A stretch of DNA of 64,000 bases from Acidobacteriota bacterium (GCA_020199835.1 JAIVJV010000011.1:151006-215005); one strand, 5' to 3'. Shown: positions 8,050 through 20,749, counted from the first letter of the stretch. The notes: a model not told the origin generated them from the sequence alone. Numbers and translations are program-made.

Positions 8050-8493
8050 CACAGGTTTGATGACACCGAAGCTCTCGCGCACGGCTTTCGGCGAACCTGG
8101 CAGGTTGATAATCAGAGTACCGGAGGCAACTCCGGCAACGCCACGCGAGATCATCGCCATCGGCGTCACTTTCAACGACTCAGCACGAATCGCTTCAGCA
8201 ATTCCGGGCGCTTCGCGTTCGATCACCCGGCGAGTCGCTTCGGGCGTGTTGTCTCGTGGTCCAAGTCCAGTCCCGCCGGTTGTGATAATCAAATTAACAT
8301 CGCTACGTTTTGCGATCGCTTCGAGCGTTTGAACCAGCGGCTCAAGGTCGTCGGAAAGAATCCGTGTTTCGACAACCTCCGCACCTAACTCGCTCAACAA
8401 CTCTAACAGCGCCGCGCCCGAGTCATCATCCCGCTCGCCACGCGAACACGCATCACTGACGGTAATCACTGCGGCGCGAATCGGAGTCTTCAT
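8005..8493 (-). CDS. mogA: MogA/MoaB-like molybdopterin adenylyltransferase
   Basis: 162-residue protein of the MoCF-biosynthesis fold; MogA adenylates molybdopterin so that molybdenum can be inserted. ITVSDACSRGERDDDSG at the N-terminus is the characteristic opening, TTGGTGLGPRDNTPEAT (about residues 70-86) is the molybdopterin-binding signature, and LPGSPKAVRE follows near residue 130. Length is that of the stand-alone enzyme. It is convergent with and overlaps the ppx-like gene by 45 nt, and is separated by a single base from the upstream CoA-binding protein gene. It would serve molybdoenzymes such as the one at the window start. Confidence 0.9.
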   Translation of the reverse strand: MKTPIRAAVITVSDACSRGERDDDSGAALLELLSELGAEVVETRILSDDLEPLVQTLEAIAKRSDVNLIITTGGTGLGPRDNTPEATRRVIEREAPGIAEAIRAESLKVTPMAMISRGVAGVASGTLIINLPGSPKAVRESFGVIKPVLAHSVNLLAGHTRH

Positions 8494-8494
8494 A

Positions 8495-8908
8495 TCAACG
8501 CTTGCCGTGTCTGATGTGCTCTTTCAACCAGCAGCGATCCATTACGACCAGCAGTCCGGCATCGAGCGCGCGTTGCGCGGCGGCTCGATCGATCACGCCT
8601 TCCTGCAACCAGACCGCTTTCGCGCCGACCGCGATAGCTTCATCGACCGCTTTGCCCGCCTCGTCCGAACGGCGAAACACGTCGACCAACTCAACCGGCC
8701 GGGGCACAGACGCCAGATCCGGATAAGCCTTTTCGCCAAAGACCTCCGTCTCGTTCGGGTTGACGGGAATCACTCGATAACCGACGCGGCGCATGTAAGC
8801 AGAAACGCTGTTCGACGGCCGCCACGTATCGGACGAAAGACCAACCACGGCGATCGTGTGACACTCTTGCAGTATGCGGCGAATTGTTTCCTCGGAATTG
8901 ATCTGCAC
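8495..8908 (-). CDS. CoA-binding domain protein (YccU-like)
   Basis: 137-residue Rossmann-fold protein of the succinyl-CoA-synthetase-alpha CoA-binding type. Visible signatures: AVVGLSSDTWRPS near residue 20, RVIPVNPNE near residue 45, and GAKAVWLQEGVID near residue 95, all typical of the YccU family. GTG 8908 is the likely start, with GGGGGAA upstream. The family's physiological function is poorly defined. Its stop is 1 nt from mogA, so the two are likely co-transcribed. Confidence 0.85.
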   Translation of the reverse strand: MQINSEETIRRILQECHTIAVVGLSSDTWRPSNSVSAYMRRVGYRVIPVNPNETEVFGEKAYPDLASVPRPVELVDVFRRSDEAGKAVDEAIAVGAKAVWLQEGVIDRAAAQRALDAGLLVVMDRCWLKEHIRHGKR

Positions 8909-8964
8909 GGCAGTTCCCCCCTCGTTCTGCTGGGACCGCAGGCGTTTCGCCTGCAGGAAAACGC

Positions 8965-12216
<3,252 letters not shown>

Positions 12217-12933
12217 CTATTGAAAGTCCGGTCTACGTCGTCTCCGGTAATCCTCTCCGTCAATCACCACGTTGGTACACATTTCATAAAGGCGGCTGCG
12301 CAAGCGATAGGTGATTCGTTCCTCGAGTTCGTTGGTTTTATCGGAATAGTTTGTAGTAAAGATAGTGAGCTTGTTGTCGTTGTAACGTTTGTTGATGATC
12401 TGGTACATCGTATCGCGCACCCACTCAGTGGGCACGGTGGCGCCGAGTTCGTCGAGCACGAGCACGTCAGCTTGATACACGGGCGCGAGTACCTTGAACT
12501 CAGACGACTTGGAAATCGGATTGTACGAGTCCTGAATTTGTTTGAGCAGCGAGCCAAATTCGTAGAACACGCCGGCAAAGCCCTTTTCGACCAGATCGCG
12601 GATGATCGAGACGGCGAGATGCGTCTTGCCGACCCCGGCGGGACCGATGAACAGCAGTCCGCGATCAACCGCCGGGTATTCGTTGGCAAGTTTGTGTGCG
12701 TGATTCAGCGCGTGGTCCTGCGACGTGCCCGGATTGCAGTGGAAGTTCGCGAAGGAACACTTCTCGTAACGACGCGGGATACGCGCCGCGGCGATCAACT
12801 TGCGAGAGCGATCGCGTCTGCGACAAGGACAAGGAATCGCTCCTTTCACCGGGTCGAGCTTGGTCCCGGTGCCAAAGCATTCTTCGCAAACTTCGGGACT
12901 GTCTTTTTTAGGGAGTTGGCTTTCGTCGATCAT
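12217..12933 (-). CDS. DnaC/IstB-like AAA+ ATPase with N-terminal zinc motif
   Basis: 238-residue helicase-loader-type ATPase. Residues 16-37 hold CEEC and CPC, a probable zinc-binding ribbon as in DnaC/DnaI loaders. Walker A is GPAGVGKT (97-104), Walker B DVLVLDEL (about 155), sensor I FTTNYS (about 193), and an arginine-rich end. No transposase is adjacent, which argues for a replication or repair role and against an IS21 IstB. It is the gene immediately upstream of carB and shares the junction TAGATG with it, so the two are probably co-transcribed. A precise role cannot be given. Confidence 0.85.
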   Translation of the reverse strand: MIDESQLPKKDSPEVCEECFGTGTKLDPVKGAIPCPCRRRDRSRKLIAAARIPRRYEKCSFANFHCNPGTSQDHALNHAHKLANEYPAVDRGLLFIGPAGVGKTHLAVSIIRDLVEKGFAGVFYEFGSLLKQIQDSYNPISKSSEFKVLAPVYQADVLVLDELGATVPTEWVRDTMYQIINKRYNDNKLTIFTTNYSDKTNELEERITYRLRSRLYEMCTNVVIDGEDYRRRRRPDFQ

Positions 12934-12972
12934 CCGCAGAAAAGGTTTACCTTTTGTTTCCGGATGATACCC

Positions 12973-12978
12973 TATAAT
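12973..12978 (+). promoter_or_regulatory. Probable -10 element (TATAAT)
   Basis: A consensus TATAAT lies 53 nt before the start of the receiver-like gene in the divergent intergenic region. No good -35 is found 16-18 nt upstream, so the call rests on the -10 alone. Confidence 0.35.
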
Positions 12979-13031
12979 GCCTGTGAGACAGCAACACTAC
13001 TAAGTTTTAAGAGGAGCTTCTCCCAACTTAT

Positions 13032-13487
13032 ATGAATTTGTTGCAGTCGTTACTCAGAAAGCTCGGCCTGACCAGCGTCCGAGCTGAACGCCATCCGATC
13101 CGCGTGTTTCTGCTTGACGACGACGTACGACGCCATCGCTGGTTTACACATCGGTTCAAGGGAGACTACGTCGACATCGCCGCCAACGTGCCGGAAGCAC
13201 AGCGGCTGTTGAGCGCGAGCTCTTACGACGCGATCTTTCTCGACCACGATCTCCATCCCGAACACTACCACGCCGAGTCAACTGACGACGAGCGTACGGG
13301 TTACGCGATCGCGGCATGGCTCTGCGCGAACCCCGAGCTGCAACGCGCCTCAACGATCCTCGTACACACGCGCAACGCCGACGGAGCGATGCGCATGGTC
13401 GGTGAACTACGCCGCGCTGGCCGTAGCGCCGACTATGTTCCGTTTCCGTTCCTGGCGGAGAGAATAAAGAGTTACTGGCAGCGCTAG
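13032..13487 (+). CDS. Receiver-like domain protein (cyclic-phosphate-processing receiver type)
   Basis: 151-residue single-domain protein with a CheY-like fold. Acid-pocket residues LLDDD are at 28-31 and the candidate phospho-acceptor is Asp71 in IFLDHDL. The insertion after it (HPEHYHAESTDDERTGYAIAAWL) resembles the receiver variant described with cyclic-phosphate and nucleotide-processing systems, not classical response regulators; there is no output domain and no histidine kinase nearby. GAGGAG lies about 14 nt upstream of the ATG, rather far. It is divergent from the DnaC-like gene. Family assignment is from memory of the motif and moderately secure. Confidence 0.7.
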   Translation: MNLLQSLLRKLGLTSVRAERHPIRVFLLDDDVRRHRWFTHRFKGDYVDIAANVPEAQRLLSASSYDAIFLDHDLHPEHYHAESTDDERTGYAIAAWLCANPELQRASTILVHTRNADGAMRMVGELRRAGRSADYVPFPFLAERIKSYWQR

Positions 13488-13711
13488 CCTTAACACTCCA
13501 TTAAACCTACCAGGCATGGTGGTTTTTCCGTTCCGTTCTCGCGTTAATACCCGGAAGAGTAACTGAACTCTCACGCACGTTTTCACAGAATTTTCTTGCA
13601 TCGTGAGACGGCAGTCTTCTGTTCTGCCGGCAGGATCGTTCCAACTCCACTGCCTCAAACAGATGATCCCCGCTAGTTAAAATCAGTCAAACCTCAGAAA
13701 GGATTAACGAC

Positions 13712-15220
13712 ATGGCAACTGTTTACATTCCGGGCGCGTCGAGCCTTGGATATGGCTTCGACGTTTTCGGTCGCTACAGCGACAGCTCGAAAACGAGGCC
13801 CCTATTCAACATGGTCTACGACGGCAAACAAACTTACAACGACTACCTCGTTCCTCAGAACGTCAACGTTGATAACAAGAGACACAACTACGGCAACTCG
13901 ACTTACGTCGACAGCCGTAAAAAGATCGAAGATCACTTCTCGGCAAATCTCAAAGTGAGCGCGAAGTACGGGTTTTTCAGCGGTCAGTTCGAGGCCTCTT
14001 ACTCGATGACAAACAAGTCTGACGTCAGTTATCAATTTGGAATCGTGGAGAGCTTCAGCCAGCAGTACGCTCTCGACTTGAAAGACCGATCCGAGAATGC
14101 GCTCGCTGACTGGGTGAAGGCTGATCCTGATTACCAGAACGTTCCGGACAAGTTCACCGACAGCAACCGAATGCTTTTCTTTCGCTTCTTCGACAAGTAC
14201 GGCATCTACTACATGCCGCGCGTCGTCGTCGGTTCAAGGTTGTATTACTCGTCACAGATCAAGAAGGAATACAAGTATTCGAGCGTCGACGCCGAGGCCA
14301 AACTGAAGCTCGAATACAAGGCGATCTTCTCGGCTTCGGCTGAGTCAAAAGCGACGTGGAACTCGGTCGGAGAAGAATGGGCTTCACGTCGCGAAGTCAA
14401 AGTGGACGCTGTTGGCGGTTCGAATGACATGTTGAACGTGCTGATGCCGGGCTTCGGCACAAATCATGAAACCCTGTACAGCGCGTGGTTGAAGAGTGCT
14501 GAAGACAAGCCGGCCGTCATCGACTTCGATCTACGGTCCATCTCAGAGATTTTTTCAGCAACGAAAGCAGCGGCCGTCCAGGAGGCGATCAATGCGTATC
14601 TCCTTCACAAACTGTTTCTCGAATCAAAAACCGGGAGCTGCGTCATCGCGTTCAATGGCACTCCCGTCCTGCCGCCACCGCCGGGCGATACACCGACTTT
14701 CGGATATCAGATTGCGGCGATTTCGCGTGCGGATCTGAAACAGGCGTTTGCGCGGTCATACTCGACCACGACTTACTGGAGCTACGAGAGCCTGTACGAG
14801 AGAATGCTCGCGGACATCCAGCCCTACAACAATCCAAACTTCATCATCGCTTTCACGTCGTTCTCGAATGTCGCTCAGAATGCGCCGACGGCGCCTTTTG
14901 TCCAGTTTCTCGAGAATTGCGGCGCCGGCTACAAACTCGCGCAATGGCTCGACACGAAAGCGTCGAACAAAGCTATCTATTCCTGCTGCGCGTTGTGCCA
15001 CTCGAACTACGTCTTCGTCGGGATTCCCGGACAAGGCAAGGGCAAAGGGCACGAAGCGTTTCAGCGAGCCGGAAGCTGTGATACGGGGACCGGTAATTGG
15101 CAATCCAACGAGCCCTGGCTCGACAAACCCGCTCCAATGGCCAGCTTGATTGTCGATCTCTATCAGGTCAAAGGACCGTCAGACGAGCAACTGATGCTTC
15201 ACATCGGCCAAGCTCGTTAA
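13712..15220 (+). CDS. MACPF (perforin-fold) domain protein
   Basis: 502-residue predicted pore-forming-fold protein. Residues about 15-310 match the MACPF layout: a first amphipathic segment rich in Ser/Tyr/Phe (72-110), the family signature FFDKYGIYY (159-167) followed by hydrophobic VVVGSRLYY, a second such segment (182-225), and the central-sheet hinge VGGS (234-237). A proline-rich linker (VLPPPPGD) joins a C-terminal domain (about 328-490) with cysteines in SCCALC and VFVGIPGQGKGKG, possibly ILEI/FAM3-like. No signal peptide is visible. AAAGGA lies 8 nt before the ATG. Known bacterial MACPF proteins act in competition, virulence or host contact; the role here is unknown. Confidence 0.82.
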   Translation: MATVYIPGASSLGYGFDVFGRYSDSSKTRPLFNMVYDGKQTYNDYLVPQNVNVDNKRHNYGNSTYVDSRKKIEDHFSANLKVSAKYGFFSGQFEASYSMTNKSDVSYQFGIVESFSQQYALDLKDRSENALADWVKADPDYQNVPDKFTDSNRMLFFRFFDKYGIYYMPRVVVGSRLYYSSQIKKEYKYSSVDAEAKLKLEYKAIFSASAESKATWNSVGEEWASRREVKVDAVGGSNDMLNVLMPGFGTNHETLYSAWLKSAEDKPAVIDFDLRSISEIFSATKAAAVQEAINAYLLHKLFLESKTGSCVIAFNGTPVLPPPPGDTPTFGYQIAAISRADLKQAFARSYSTTTYWSYESLYERMLADIQPYNNPNFIIAFTSFSNVAQNAPTAPFVQFLENCGAGYKLAQWLDTKASNKAIYSCCALCHSNYVFVGIPGQGKGKGHEAFQRAGSCDTGTGNWQSNEPWLDKPAPMASLIVDLYQVKGPSDEQLMLHIGQAR

Positions 15221-15252
15221 TTACAGGCCTCGCTAATTGATTTGAAATAGCG

Positions 15253-15296
15253 GCCATCGCCGCCGAAGAGTGCAGTTGACCTTTAGCGGCGATGGC
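15253..15296 (+). terminator. Long inverted repeat after the MACPF gene
   Basis: GCCATCGCCGC (15253-15263) and GCGGCGATGGC (15286-15296) pair perfectly over 11 bp. Only TTCTCCCTT follows, so termination would be weak; it may mark the end of the MACPF transcript or be a processing site. Confidence 0.4.
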
Positions 15297-15313
15297 TTCT
15301 CCCTTCAACCACG

Positions 15314-16534
15314 ATGCACATTATGAGTGATTCAAAGCCGAGAGTATTGGCGGTGGGCCATGGCGCAGCAGCCACGGGTTTTTCACGTGTCCTCGACAGC
15401 GTTATTCAACGCTTGTCACACAAGTACGACTTTCACCACTTTGCCACGAATCATCGATCAGAGAATGTAGATGGACGCTGGTCGATCTATGGCAATCCTG
15501 ACAATCGCGACCCGAATGGTTTGGAACGCCTGGGCCAGTTGCTCGATCAACTGAAGCCGCAGATCGTTTTAGTGTTGAACGATCTGTGGTTTTGCTGTGT
15601 CCATGCGTATCGACTGCAATCGAGGTCCAACCGTCCGGCATTGATGGCTTACTGTCCGGTTGATGGCGAGCTTACTCGACCTGAGGTCTATTCGTTACTG
15701 GGAGTTTTCGACCAAGTTGTCGCTTACACTCAATTCGGAAAGCGCGAACTGGACAAGATTCAACATGAAGACGAACCGCTGGGTTCTCATTGCCTCACAA
15801 AATCAGTTGAGATCGTTCCGCACGGGGTTGACACTGAAATGTTCTTCCCGCTGCAGCCCGACGACCTCATCGATCGCTCAGCAGCCAAGCGCCGGCTGTT
15901 CGGTGAGCGCGAGGCGAGCGGCTTCATTGTGCTGAACGCGGCAAAGCACGACGCGCGCAAACGACTCGATCTCACGATCGAAGGTTTTGCGCGGTTCGCA
16001 AGGAATAAGCCGCCGGACGTCAGGCTCTACCTGCACACCGGCGCCACGTTTGATGGTCCTGATATCAGAGGACTGGCACAACGAGCCGGTATTGCCGATC
16101 GATTGATCTCAACCGACGGCTGGTTAGAGGATCATCCGGCGGTCAACGACGAGGATCTCAATCTGATTTACAACGCGACTGATGTTGGCATTAACACATC
16201 AAGCGGCGAAGGTTGGGGTTTGATAAGTTTCGAGCATGCGGCGACTGGCGCGCCACAGATCGTGCCTGCGCACTCGGCGTGCGAAGAGCTTTGGACCACC
16301 GTGGACACAGTTCTCCCGATTCGCACTGAAGGAGAACACGTCGGGCTGGGCATGCTGCGAAAGTTTGTGGACGCGGATGATATTGCGTCGATACTCGAGA
16401 AGCTATATTCCAGCAAAGAATTTCGCCGGGAACAAGCGCAAAAAACTTACGCCAACGCCACCCAAGCCGCGTATAGCTGGGATCGAATCGCCACGCAGTG
16501 GGACCATCTACTGCAACGCGTGGCAGGCATTTAG
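15314..16534 (+). CDS. GT4-family glycosyltransferase
   Basis: 406-residue GT-B-fold transferase. The N-terminal domain starts with VLAVGHGAAATGFSRVL, the usual glycine-rich donor-side loop. The C-terminal domain shows NAAKHDARKRLDLTIEGFARF (about residues 214-234) and the GT4 E-x7-E type region NTSSGEGWGLISFEHAATGAPQIVP, whose first glutamate and the SFEH glutamate position the sugar nucleotide. Two start ATGs (15314, 15323) are possible. It lies 93 nt after the MACPF gene in the same direction; a functional link is speculative. Acceptor and sugar are unknown; cytosolic. Confidence 0.88.
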   Translation: MHIMSDSKPRVLAVGHGAAATGFSRVLDSVIQRLSHKYDFHHFATNHRSENVDGRWSIYGNPDNRDPNGLERLGQLLDQLKPQIVLVLNDLWFCCVHAYRLQSRSNRPALMAYCPVDGELTRPEVYSLLGVFDQVVAYTQFGKRELDKIQHEDEPLGSHCLTKSVEIVPHGVDTEMFFPLQPDDLIDRSAAKRRLFGEREASGFIVLNAAKHDARKRLDLTIEGFARFARNKPPDVRLYLHTGATFDGPDIRGLAQRAGIADRLISTDGWLEDHPAVNDEDLNLIYNATDVGINTSSGEGWGLISFEHAATGAPQIVPAHSACEELWTTVDTVLPIRTEGEHVGLGMLRKFVDADDIASILEKLYSSKEFRREQAQKTYANATQAAYSWDRIATQWDHLLQRVAGI

Positions 16535-16783
16535 CAAAGCTCCTGCAGCTTGGTCCATGCGTCGGTCCGCGTGCATCTCACAACGTTTGAGGAAAGAGAT
16601 CAGCGCTTGACGTTCAGCCGCTGACAAACCAAGACCAAAACGATGCCCTTTCACCGCTTGAGAGGTCACACCCGCTCCTTTGAATCCAGTTGGCACATAA
16701 TCATCTTTCAGACGGCGTGGATCGAACCAGTCGCCCAGGGTCGCCACCGATCCATTCACGACCAAAGAACGTCGTACATCTGC
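16508..16783 (-). pseudogene. C-terminal remnant of a c-type cytochrome/di-haem peroxidase-like protein
   Basis: The reading frame has no proper start and is bounded upstream by a stop at 16784-16786. Its residues NGSVATLGDWFDPRRL, then KGHRFGLGLSAAERQAL and ISFLK, match the C-terminal end of MauG/cytochrome-c-peroxidase-like proteins, where the sequence normally ends soon after FLK. Here 26 unrelated residues follow, ending inside the convergent glycosyltransferase gene. No haem motif remains. I read it as a decayed fragment left next to the flavoprotein gene. Confidence 0.6.
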
Positions 16784-17704
16784 TTATGGTCGCCTGGTAC
16801 CAGGGATTAACGAATTGTGAATATGAATCGCCGCCATTGCGCCTTCGGCTGCAGCAACAATGGCCAACTGCGAGTTTGGCGTGAGGTCCCCGGCGGCGTA
16901 GACACCCCCAACACTGGTTTGTCGCGTTCGATCAACCCATACTAAACCGCAGCTTTCATCGAGCTTGCATCCCAGCATCTCGTGAAGATTGCTTGCGGGT
17001 TCAGTCCCGAGATTAAAGAAAAGTGCGTCGCACTCCAACGCGTCGCCCTCACTGAATAATACTCGTCGTAAACGCTTCGACTGCAAGTCTCCCTCGAGTG
17101 CCTTAATGCTTTGATCTCGCACGGTAATATCGAAAGCGGCCAGTTTGGCACGATCGTCTTTACTCAAAGCGTCCTTATCCTCTGGGATTAGGGTTATCGC
17201 GTTGGTCCAGGTGAGCAAACCTAATGTGAACCCAACTGTTTTCGTGCCATTGCCAAGCACCGCGATTCGCTTATCGATGCATTCGTAACCATCGCAGTCC
17301 GGGCAGTGATGGACGGTGACACCGTAGAAGTCGCGAAAGCCCGGGCAGTCGGGCATCACATCGCGCAGTCCGGTTGCCAGTAAGACACGTTGAGCATCGA
17401 ATGTGCGGAGATCTTGATTTCCGTCACCCGCATGGACACGGAAATGATCGTCGGAGAGTCGCTCAATTCCGGTGACGCAACTTTCGATGATCAGCCCGCC
17501 ATGATCTATGACTTCATCGCGTCCGCGTGCCAGGAGTTCAGCAGGGGAGATTCCGTGATGACCGAGGAAACCATGAACTCCGTGGGCATATTCATTACGC
17601 GGACTATTATGGTGAAAGGTCAGTGTGCGGCGACGGTAGCGAGCGAGAAATAGTGACGCGGAAAGACCTGCTGGTCCGGCGCCGACAACGATGCAGTCGT
17701 ACAA
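16784..17704 (-). CDS. Thioredoxin-reductase-like flavoprotein
   Basis: 306-residue FAD/NAD(P)-dependent oxidoreductase of the TrxB class. FAD motif IVVGAGPAGLSASLFLAR at the N-terminus, redox pair CPDC at about 134-137, NAD(P) motif AVLGNGTKTVGFTL with a changed GxGxxG, and the C-terminal FAD motif VYAAGDLTP. TTG 17704 is the start: GGAGGG lies 8 nt upstream and the glycine motif begins at once. The second dinucleotide motif departs from GxGxxA and no thioredoxin gene is adjacent, so this may belong to the diverse TrxB-like group acting on other partners. It follows katE in the same direction, suiting a redox-stress role. Confidence 0.85.
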   Translation of the reverse strand: MYDCIVVGAGPAGLSASLFLARYRRRTLTFHHNSPRNEYAHGVHGFLGHHGISPAELLARGRDEVIDHGGLIIESCVTGIERLSDDHFRVHAGDGNQDLRTFDAQRVLLATGLRDVMPDCPGFRDFYGVTVHHCPDCDGYECIDKRIAVLGNGTKTVGFTLGLLTWTNAITLIPEDKDALSKDDRAKLAAFDITVRDQSIKALEGDLQSKRLRRVLFSEGDALECDALFFNLGTEPASNLHEMLGCKLDESCGLVWVDRTRQTSVGGVYAAGDLTPNSQLAIVAAAEGAMAAIHIHNSLIPGTRRP

Positions 17705-17809
17705 ATGTTATTCCCTCCAAACCCCGCACCTTGACGAGAGGAGAAGAAGTAGTGTGATAACGCCAACCTGGCTCATTGCAGCTCCACACTAATCGATGAC
17801 TGTTTTCCT

Positions 17810-20059
17810 TCACGAAGCAGGTTCGCGCTCCCAATGACGATGTCGGGCGATCGATCTAACAAATTGATCCCCAAGGCTTTGAGCGTAACTCTCACGACTG
17901 GCGACAAGTCCCGGTCGAAATTCAAGCTTGTCTGTTCGAGAAATCTCATCAGCAGCAGTGACAATGCCCGCAGACGCCAGGAGTTCAATGCCGGCTCCGC
18001 TGGCAGCGATCGTCTTGCAGTGCTTGTAAGCCTCGTTCAAAAAGCTAGCGGCCTCAGGTTCGCCTTTGAGTGATGCCACGCTGGCTTCTCCGTCAGGAAC
18101 ATAGAAAGCGTCGAACAAAACTGACGAGCCAGTAAGAAAGCTGAAATCTGCCTTGACCACCGTACCGTTAGCTCCTGTCAAAACTCCGAGCCGCGGTGCG
18201 ACAGTCATGACCAGGGCACCAGCAGTCATTAAGGTCTGCTTCATATCCAGGAGAGCAGCGTCATCAAATCCATCCGATACAAGAAAAGCAATTTTGCGGG
18301 TCTTGATGGTCTCATTCGGAAAATTAGGATTGTCGATCATTCTCAACGCTGGAGAGACTTCCATGTCCTGAGCTACGCGCTTCGGCTGGACCTTCTTTGG
18401 ATCAACATCGCCGGGAACGCTCATATTTACCGGCTTCTCCAGCTTGGCGGGAATTGCGGCACCGAGTCCTTCGGCTACTTTGCTAGCAAGCTGTTTGTCT
18501 ACCTGGGCCAACAAAAATAACATTCGCTCTCTAATCGGAATTGTCTCTACTTTGCCCAACTCGAAGCGTAAAGCCTTGATGATGTGATTTTGTTCGATTT
18601 CAGACTGGCTTTTGAAGAAAAGGGTCGCCTGACTAAAGTGATCGTGAAAGCTGGGACTGCGTTCGCGAATTTTCCTGGCATCGATCCTTTCCGCATGACT
18701 CGCGAAGCCGCTCATGTCCGTTCCAGCCTGGAACGGACAGCCACCTCGGAGGCTGTTGGGTTCATAACTTGTCTGCCCCCGATTGACGGTTTGTCGCATG
18801 TACCCATCGCGCTGGTTGTTGTGCAGCGGAGCAATGGGCCGGTTGATCGGGATTTCATGAAAGTTTGGTCCGCCCAAACGAATCAACTGTGTGTCGAGGT
18901 ATGAGAAGAGACGGCCCTGGAGCAGTGGGTCGTTCGTAAAATCAATTCCCGGCACGACGTTGCCGGTGTGAAAGGCCACCTGCTCAGTTTCCGCAAAGAA
19001 GTTGTCAGGATTGCGATTCAGAGTCATCCTGCCGATACGACGCACGGGGACGATCTCTTCCGGAATGATCTTCGTAGGATCGAGCAGGTCAAAATCAAAA
19101 CTGAATTCATCTTTCTCCTCCACGATCTGAACGCCCAGCTCCCATTCCGGATAATCGCCATTCTCAATCGCTTCCCACAGGTCGCGCCGGTGAAAGTCAG
19201 GATCCTTTCCCGAAATCTTTTGCGCTTCATCCCAAAGTACCGCGTGCAAACCGAGCAGGGGCTTCCAATGGAACTTCACGAAACGCGCCTTTCCCTTATC
19301 GTTAATGAACCGGAAAGTATGAACGCCGAAACCTTCCATCATTCGCAGGCTCCTGGGGATGGCCCGATCTGACATCACCCACATAATCATGTGCATTGAT
19401 TCAGGCATTAACGAGATGAAGTCCCAGAAGGTATCGTGGGCCGACGCGGCCTGGGGTACTTCGTTGTGTGGTTCGGGCTTTACTGCATGGATGAGATCAG
19501 GAAACTTGATCGCGTCCTGTATAAAAAAGACGGGAATGTTATTGCCAACTAGATCGTAGTTTCCTTCTTGCGTGTAGAACTTCACCGCGAACCCACGTAC
19601 GTCGCGCGCAAGATCGGTTGAGCCTCGAGATCCTGCGACTGTAGAGAAGCGAACGAAAACAGGAGTCTTGACCGATGGGTCTTGAAGGAAATCCGCCTTC
19701 GTGTACTGGGCCATCGATTCATAAACCTGAAAATAGCCATGCGCCGCTGAGCCGCGTGCATGCACAACGCGTTCGGGAATGCGTTCGTGATCAAAGTGCG
19801 TGATCTTTTCGCGAAGAATGAAATCCTCTAACAGTGTTGGACCACGATCACCGGCTTTGAGTGAGTTCTGATTATCGTTTACGCGAACGCCTTGATTCGT
19901 GGTGAGAAATTCGCCGCCAGCGTCCTCGATATTTTTCGCAAGATCGTCAAGCTTTTGGTTGTTCTCACCGTAGCCACTGTTGGGCGGCGAATTCGAAATT
20001 TGTTGTCTGTTTTTTGCGTTGTTGCCGGCGATTCGTTCGTCAGTCTTACCCTTGCTCAT
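17810..20059 (-). CDS. katE: Large-subunit monofunctional catalase (HPII type)
   Basis: 749-residue haem catalase that dismutates hydrogen peroxide. Distal histidine His100 in [12 protein letters not shown], Asn173 in [12 protein letters not shown], and the proximal haem-ligand tyrosine in [14 protein letters not shown] (about residue 387). The length and the extra C-terminal flavodoxin/DJ-1-like domain (about residues 600-740, starting near [13 protein letters not shown]) mark the large clade-2 form. AAGGA precedes the ATG. It is 13 nt downstream of a ferritin-like gene, so the two form a peroxide/iron defence unit. Confidence 0.96.
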   Translation of the reverse strand: MSKGKTDERIAGNNAKNRQQISNSPPNSGYGENNQKLDDLAKNIEDAGGEFLTTNQGVRVNDNQNSLKAGDRGPTLLEDFILREKITHFDHERIPERVVHARGSAAHGYFQVYESMAQYTKADFLQDPSVKTPVFVRFSTVAGSRGSTDLARDVRGFAVKFYTQEGNYDLVGNNIPVFFIQDAIKFPDLIHAVKPEPHNEVPQAASAHDTFWDFISLMPESMHMIMWVMSDRAIPRSLRMMEGFGVHTFRFINDKGKARFVKFHWKPLLGLHAVLWDEAQKISGKDPDFHRRDLWEAIENGDYPEWELGVQIVEEKDEFSFDFDLLDPTKIIPEEIVPVRRIGRMTLNRNPDNFFAETEQVAFHTGNVVPGIDFTNDPLLQGRLFSYLDTQLIRLGGPNFHEIPINRPIAPLHNNQRDGYMRQTVNRGQTSYEPNSLRGGCPFQAGTDMSGFASHAERIDARKIRERSPSFHDHFSQATLFFKSQSEIEQNHIIKALRFELGKVETIPIRERMLFLLAQVDKQLASKVAEGLGAAIPAKLEKPVNMSVPGDVDPKKVQPKRVAQDMEVSPALRMIDNPNFPNETIKTRKIAFLVSDGFDDAALLDMKQTLMTAGALVMTVAPRLGVLTGANGTVVKADFSFLTGSSVLFDAFYVPDGEASVASLKGEPEAASFLNEAYKHCKTIAASGAGIELLASAGIVTAADEISRTDKLEFRPGLVASRESYAQSLGDQFVRSIARHRHWEREPAS

Positions 20060-20072
20060 TGTTTTCCTTCCG

Positions 20073-20726
20073 TTACGATCTTGCGCTCGCCTTCTTAGCT
20101 TTCGCGTTCGCAGTTACTTTTGCATTCGAGGTTCTGGACTTTTTGGCTTGGGCAGCTTCGATTGCGTTCTCAACTTGCTGTGTTTCCTCTGGCGGAGGCA
20201 GCACGGCAGGCATTCGTAACGCCGCGATCCATAATTCACGTGTCCAACCGGCCGTGTGATAAAGATGCTCATCTTCCTCTTGTTCGACTTGCTCATACGC
20301 GGGCATTAACAGTGCCGATTCCTCGGATGTCGTATTCTTCGCCAACTCTCCAAGCAACTCCCAATTGAGATGGTCTTTAGTTTCAGCCAGTGTGACACAC
20401 TCCGCAGCCACGATTTGCGCGGCTTGAGGATCAGCGCACCTGGAAGCCAGTTCCATTGCCTTTACGAGGGAAGTACCGATATAGCGGACGACTTTGCGAC
20501 CCGGCGTTTCAGCATTTGGCTCCAGGCCGAGGGCCGTAAGAATGTTCGAAAGTACTTGCACGTGGTTCTTCGTCTGCTCCAGGTACTTGTTCCACTCTTC
20601 CCTCAAGTCGCTATTAATAGCGAGACGTAGGGCGGTCGTGTATATCTGCACGCCGCCTTTTTCTGTTTCCAACGCCTGGTACATTAGATCGACAGGCACG
20701 TTAGCGAGCAATGTATTGTTTTCCAT
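20073..20726 (-). CDS. Ferritin-like helical protein with basic tail
   Basis: 217-residue protein whose first 165 residues form a predicted four-helix bundle with candidate di-iron ligands: E20/E22 (ETEKGG), E50xxxH54, ETKDH near 114 and EQEEDEH near 150. Related proteins store or bind iron or respond to stress; substrate and activity are not certain. The last 35 residues (KKSRTSNAKVTANAK and following) are rich in lysine and alanine, like histone-H1-type tails, suggesting nucleic-acid contact. First gene of the katE operon, with AAGGGGG before its ATG, just upstream of which is a perfect 12-nt palindrome. Confidence 0.75.
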   Translation of the reverse strand: MENNTLLANVPVDLMYQALETEKGGVQIYTTALRLAINSDLREEWNKYLEQTKNHVQVLSNILTALGLEPNAETPGRKVVRYIGTSLVKAMELASRCADPQAAQIVAAECVTLAETKDHLNWELLGELAKNTTSEESALLMPAYEQVEQEEDEHLYHTAGWTRELWIAALRMPAVLPPPEETQQVENAIEAAQAKKSRTSNAKVTANAKAKKASARS

Positions 20727-20737
20727 TTATCCCCCTT

Positions 20738-20749
20738 GTCCGGCCGGAC
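20738..20749. promoter_or_regulatory. Perfect palindrome upstream of the ferritin-like/katE operon
   Basis: GTCCGGCCGGAC is a self-complementary 12-mer ending 2 nt from the ribosome binding site of the ferritin-like gene. It could be an operator for a dimeric regulator or an mRNA hairpin that modulates translation. No -35/-10 pair was convincing nearby. Confidence 0.4.

Noticed and set aside
12217..12933. IstB of an IS21-type insertion sequence
   Set aside because: No IstA-like transposase or terminal repeats; zinc motif and linkage to carB fit a helicase-loader-like protein better.
13032..13487. Classical response regulator with a partner kinase
   Set aside because: No output domain and no histidine kinase adjacent; the insertion after Asp71 is atypical.
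15314..16534. Glycosyltransferase as part of a toxin-modification unit with the MACPF protein
   Set aside because: Only adjacency supports it, and a hairpin lies between the genes.
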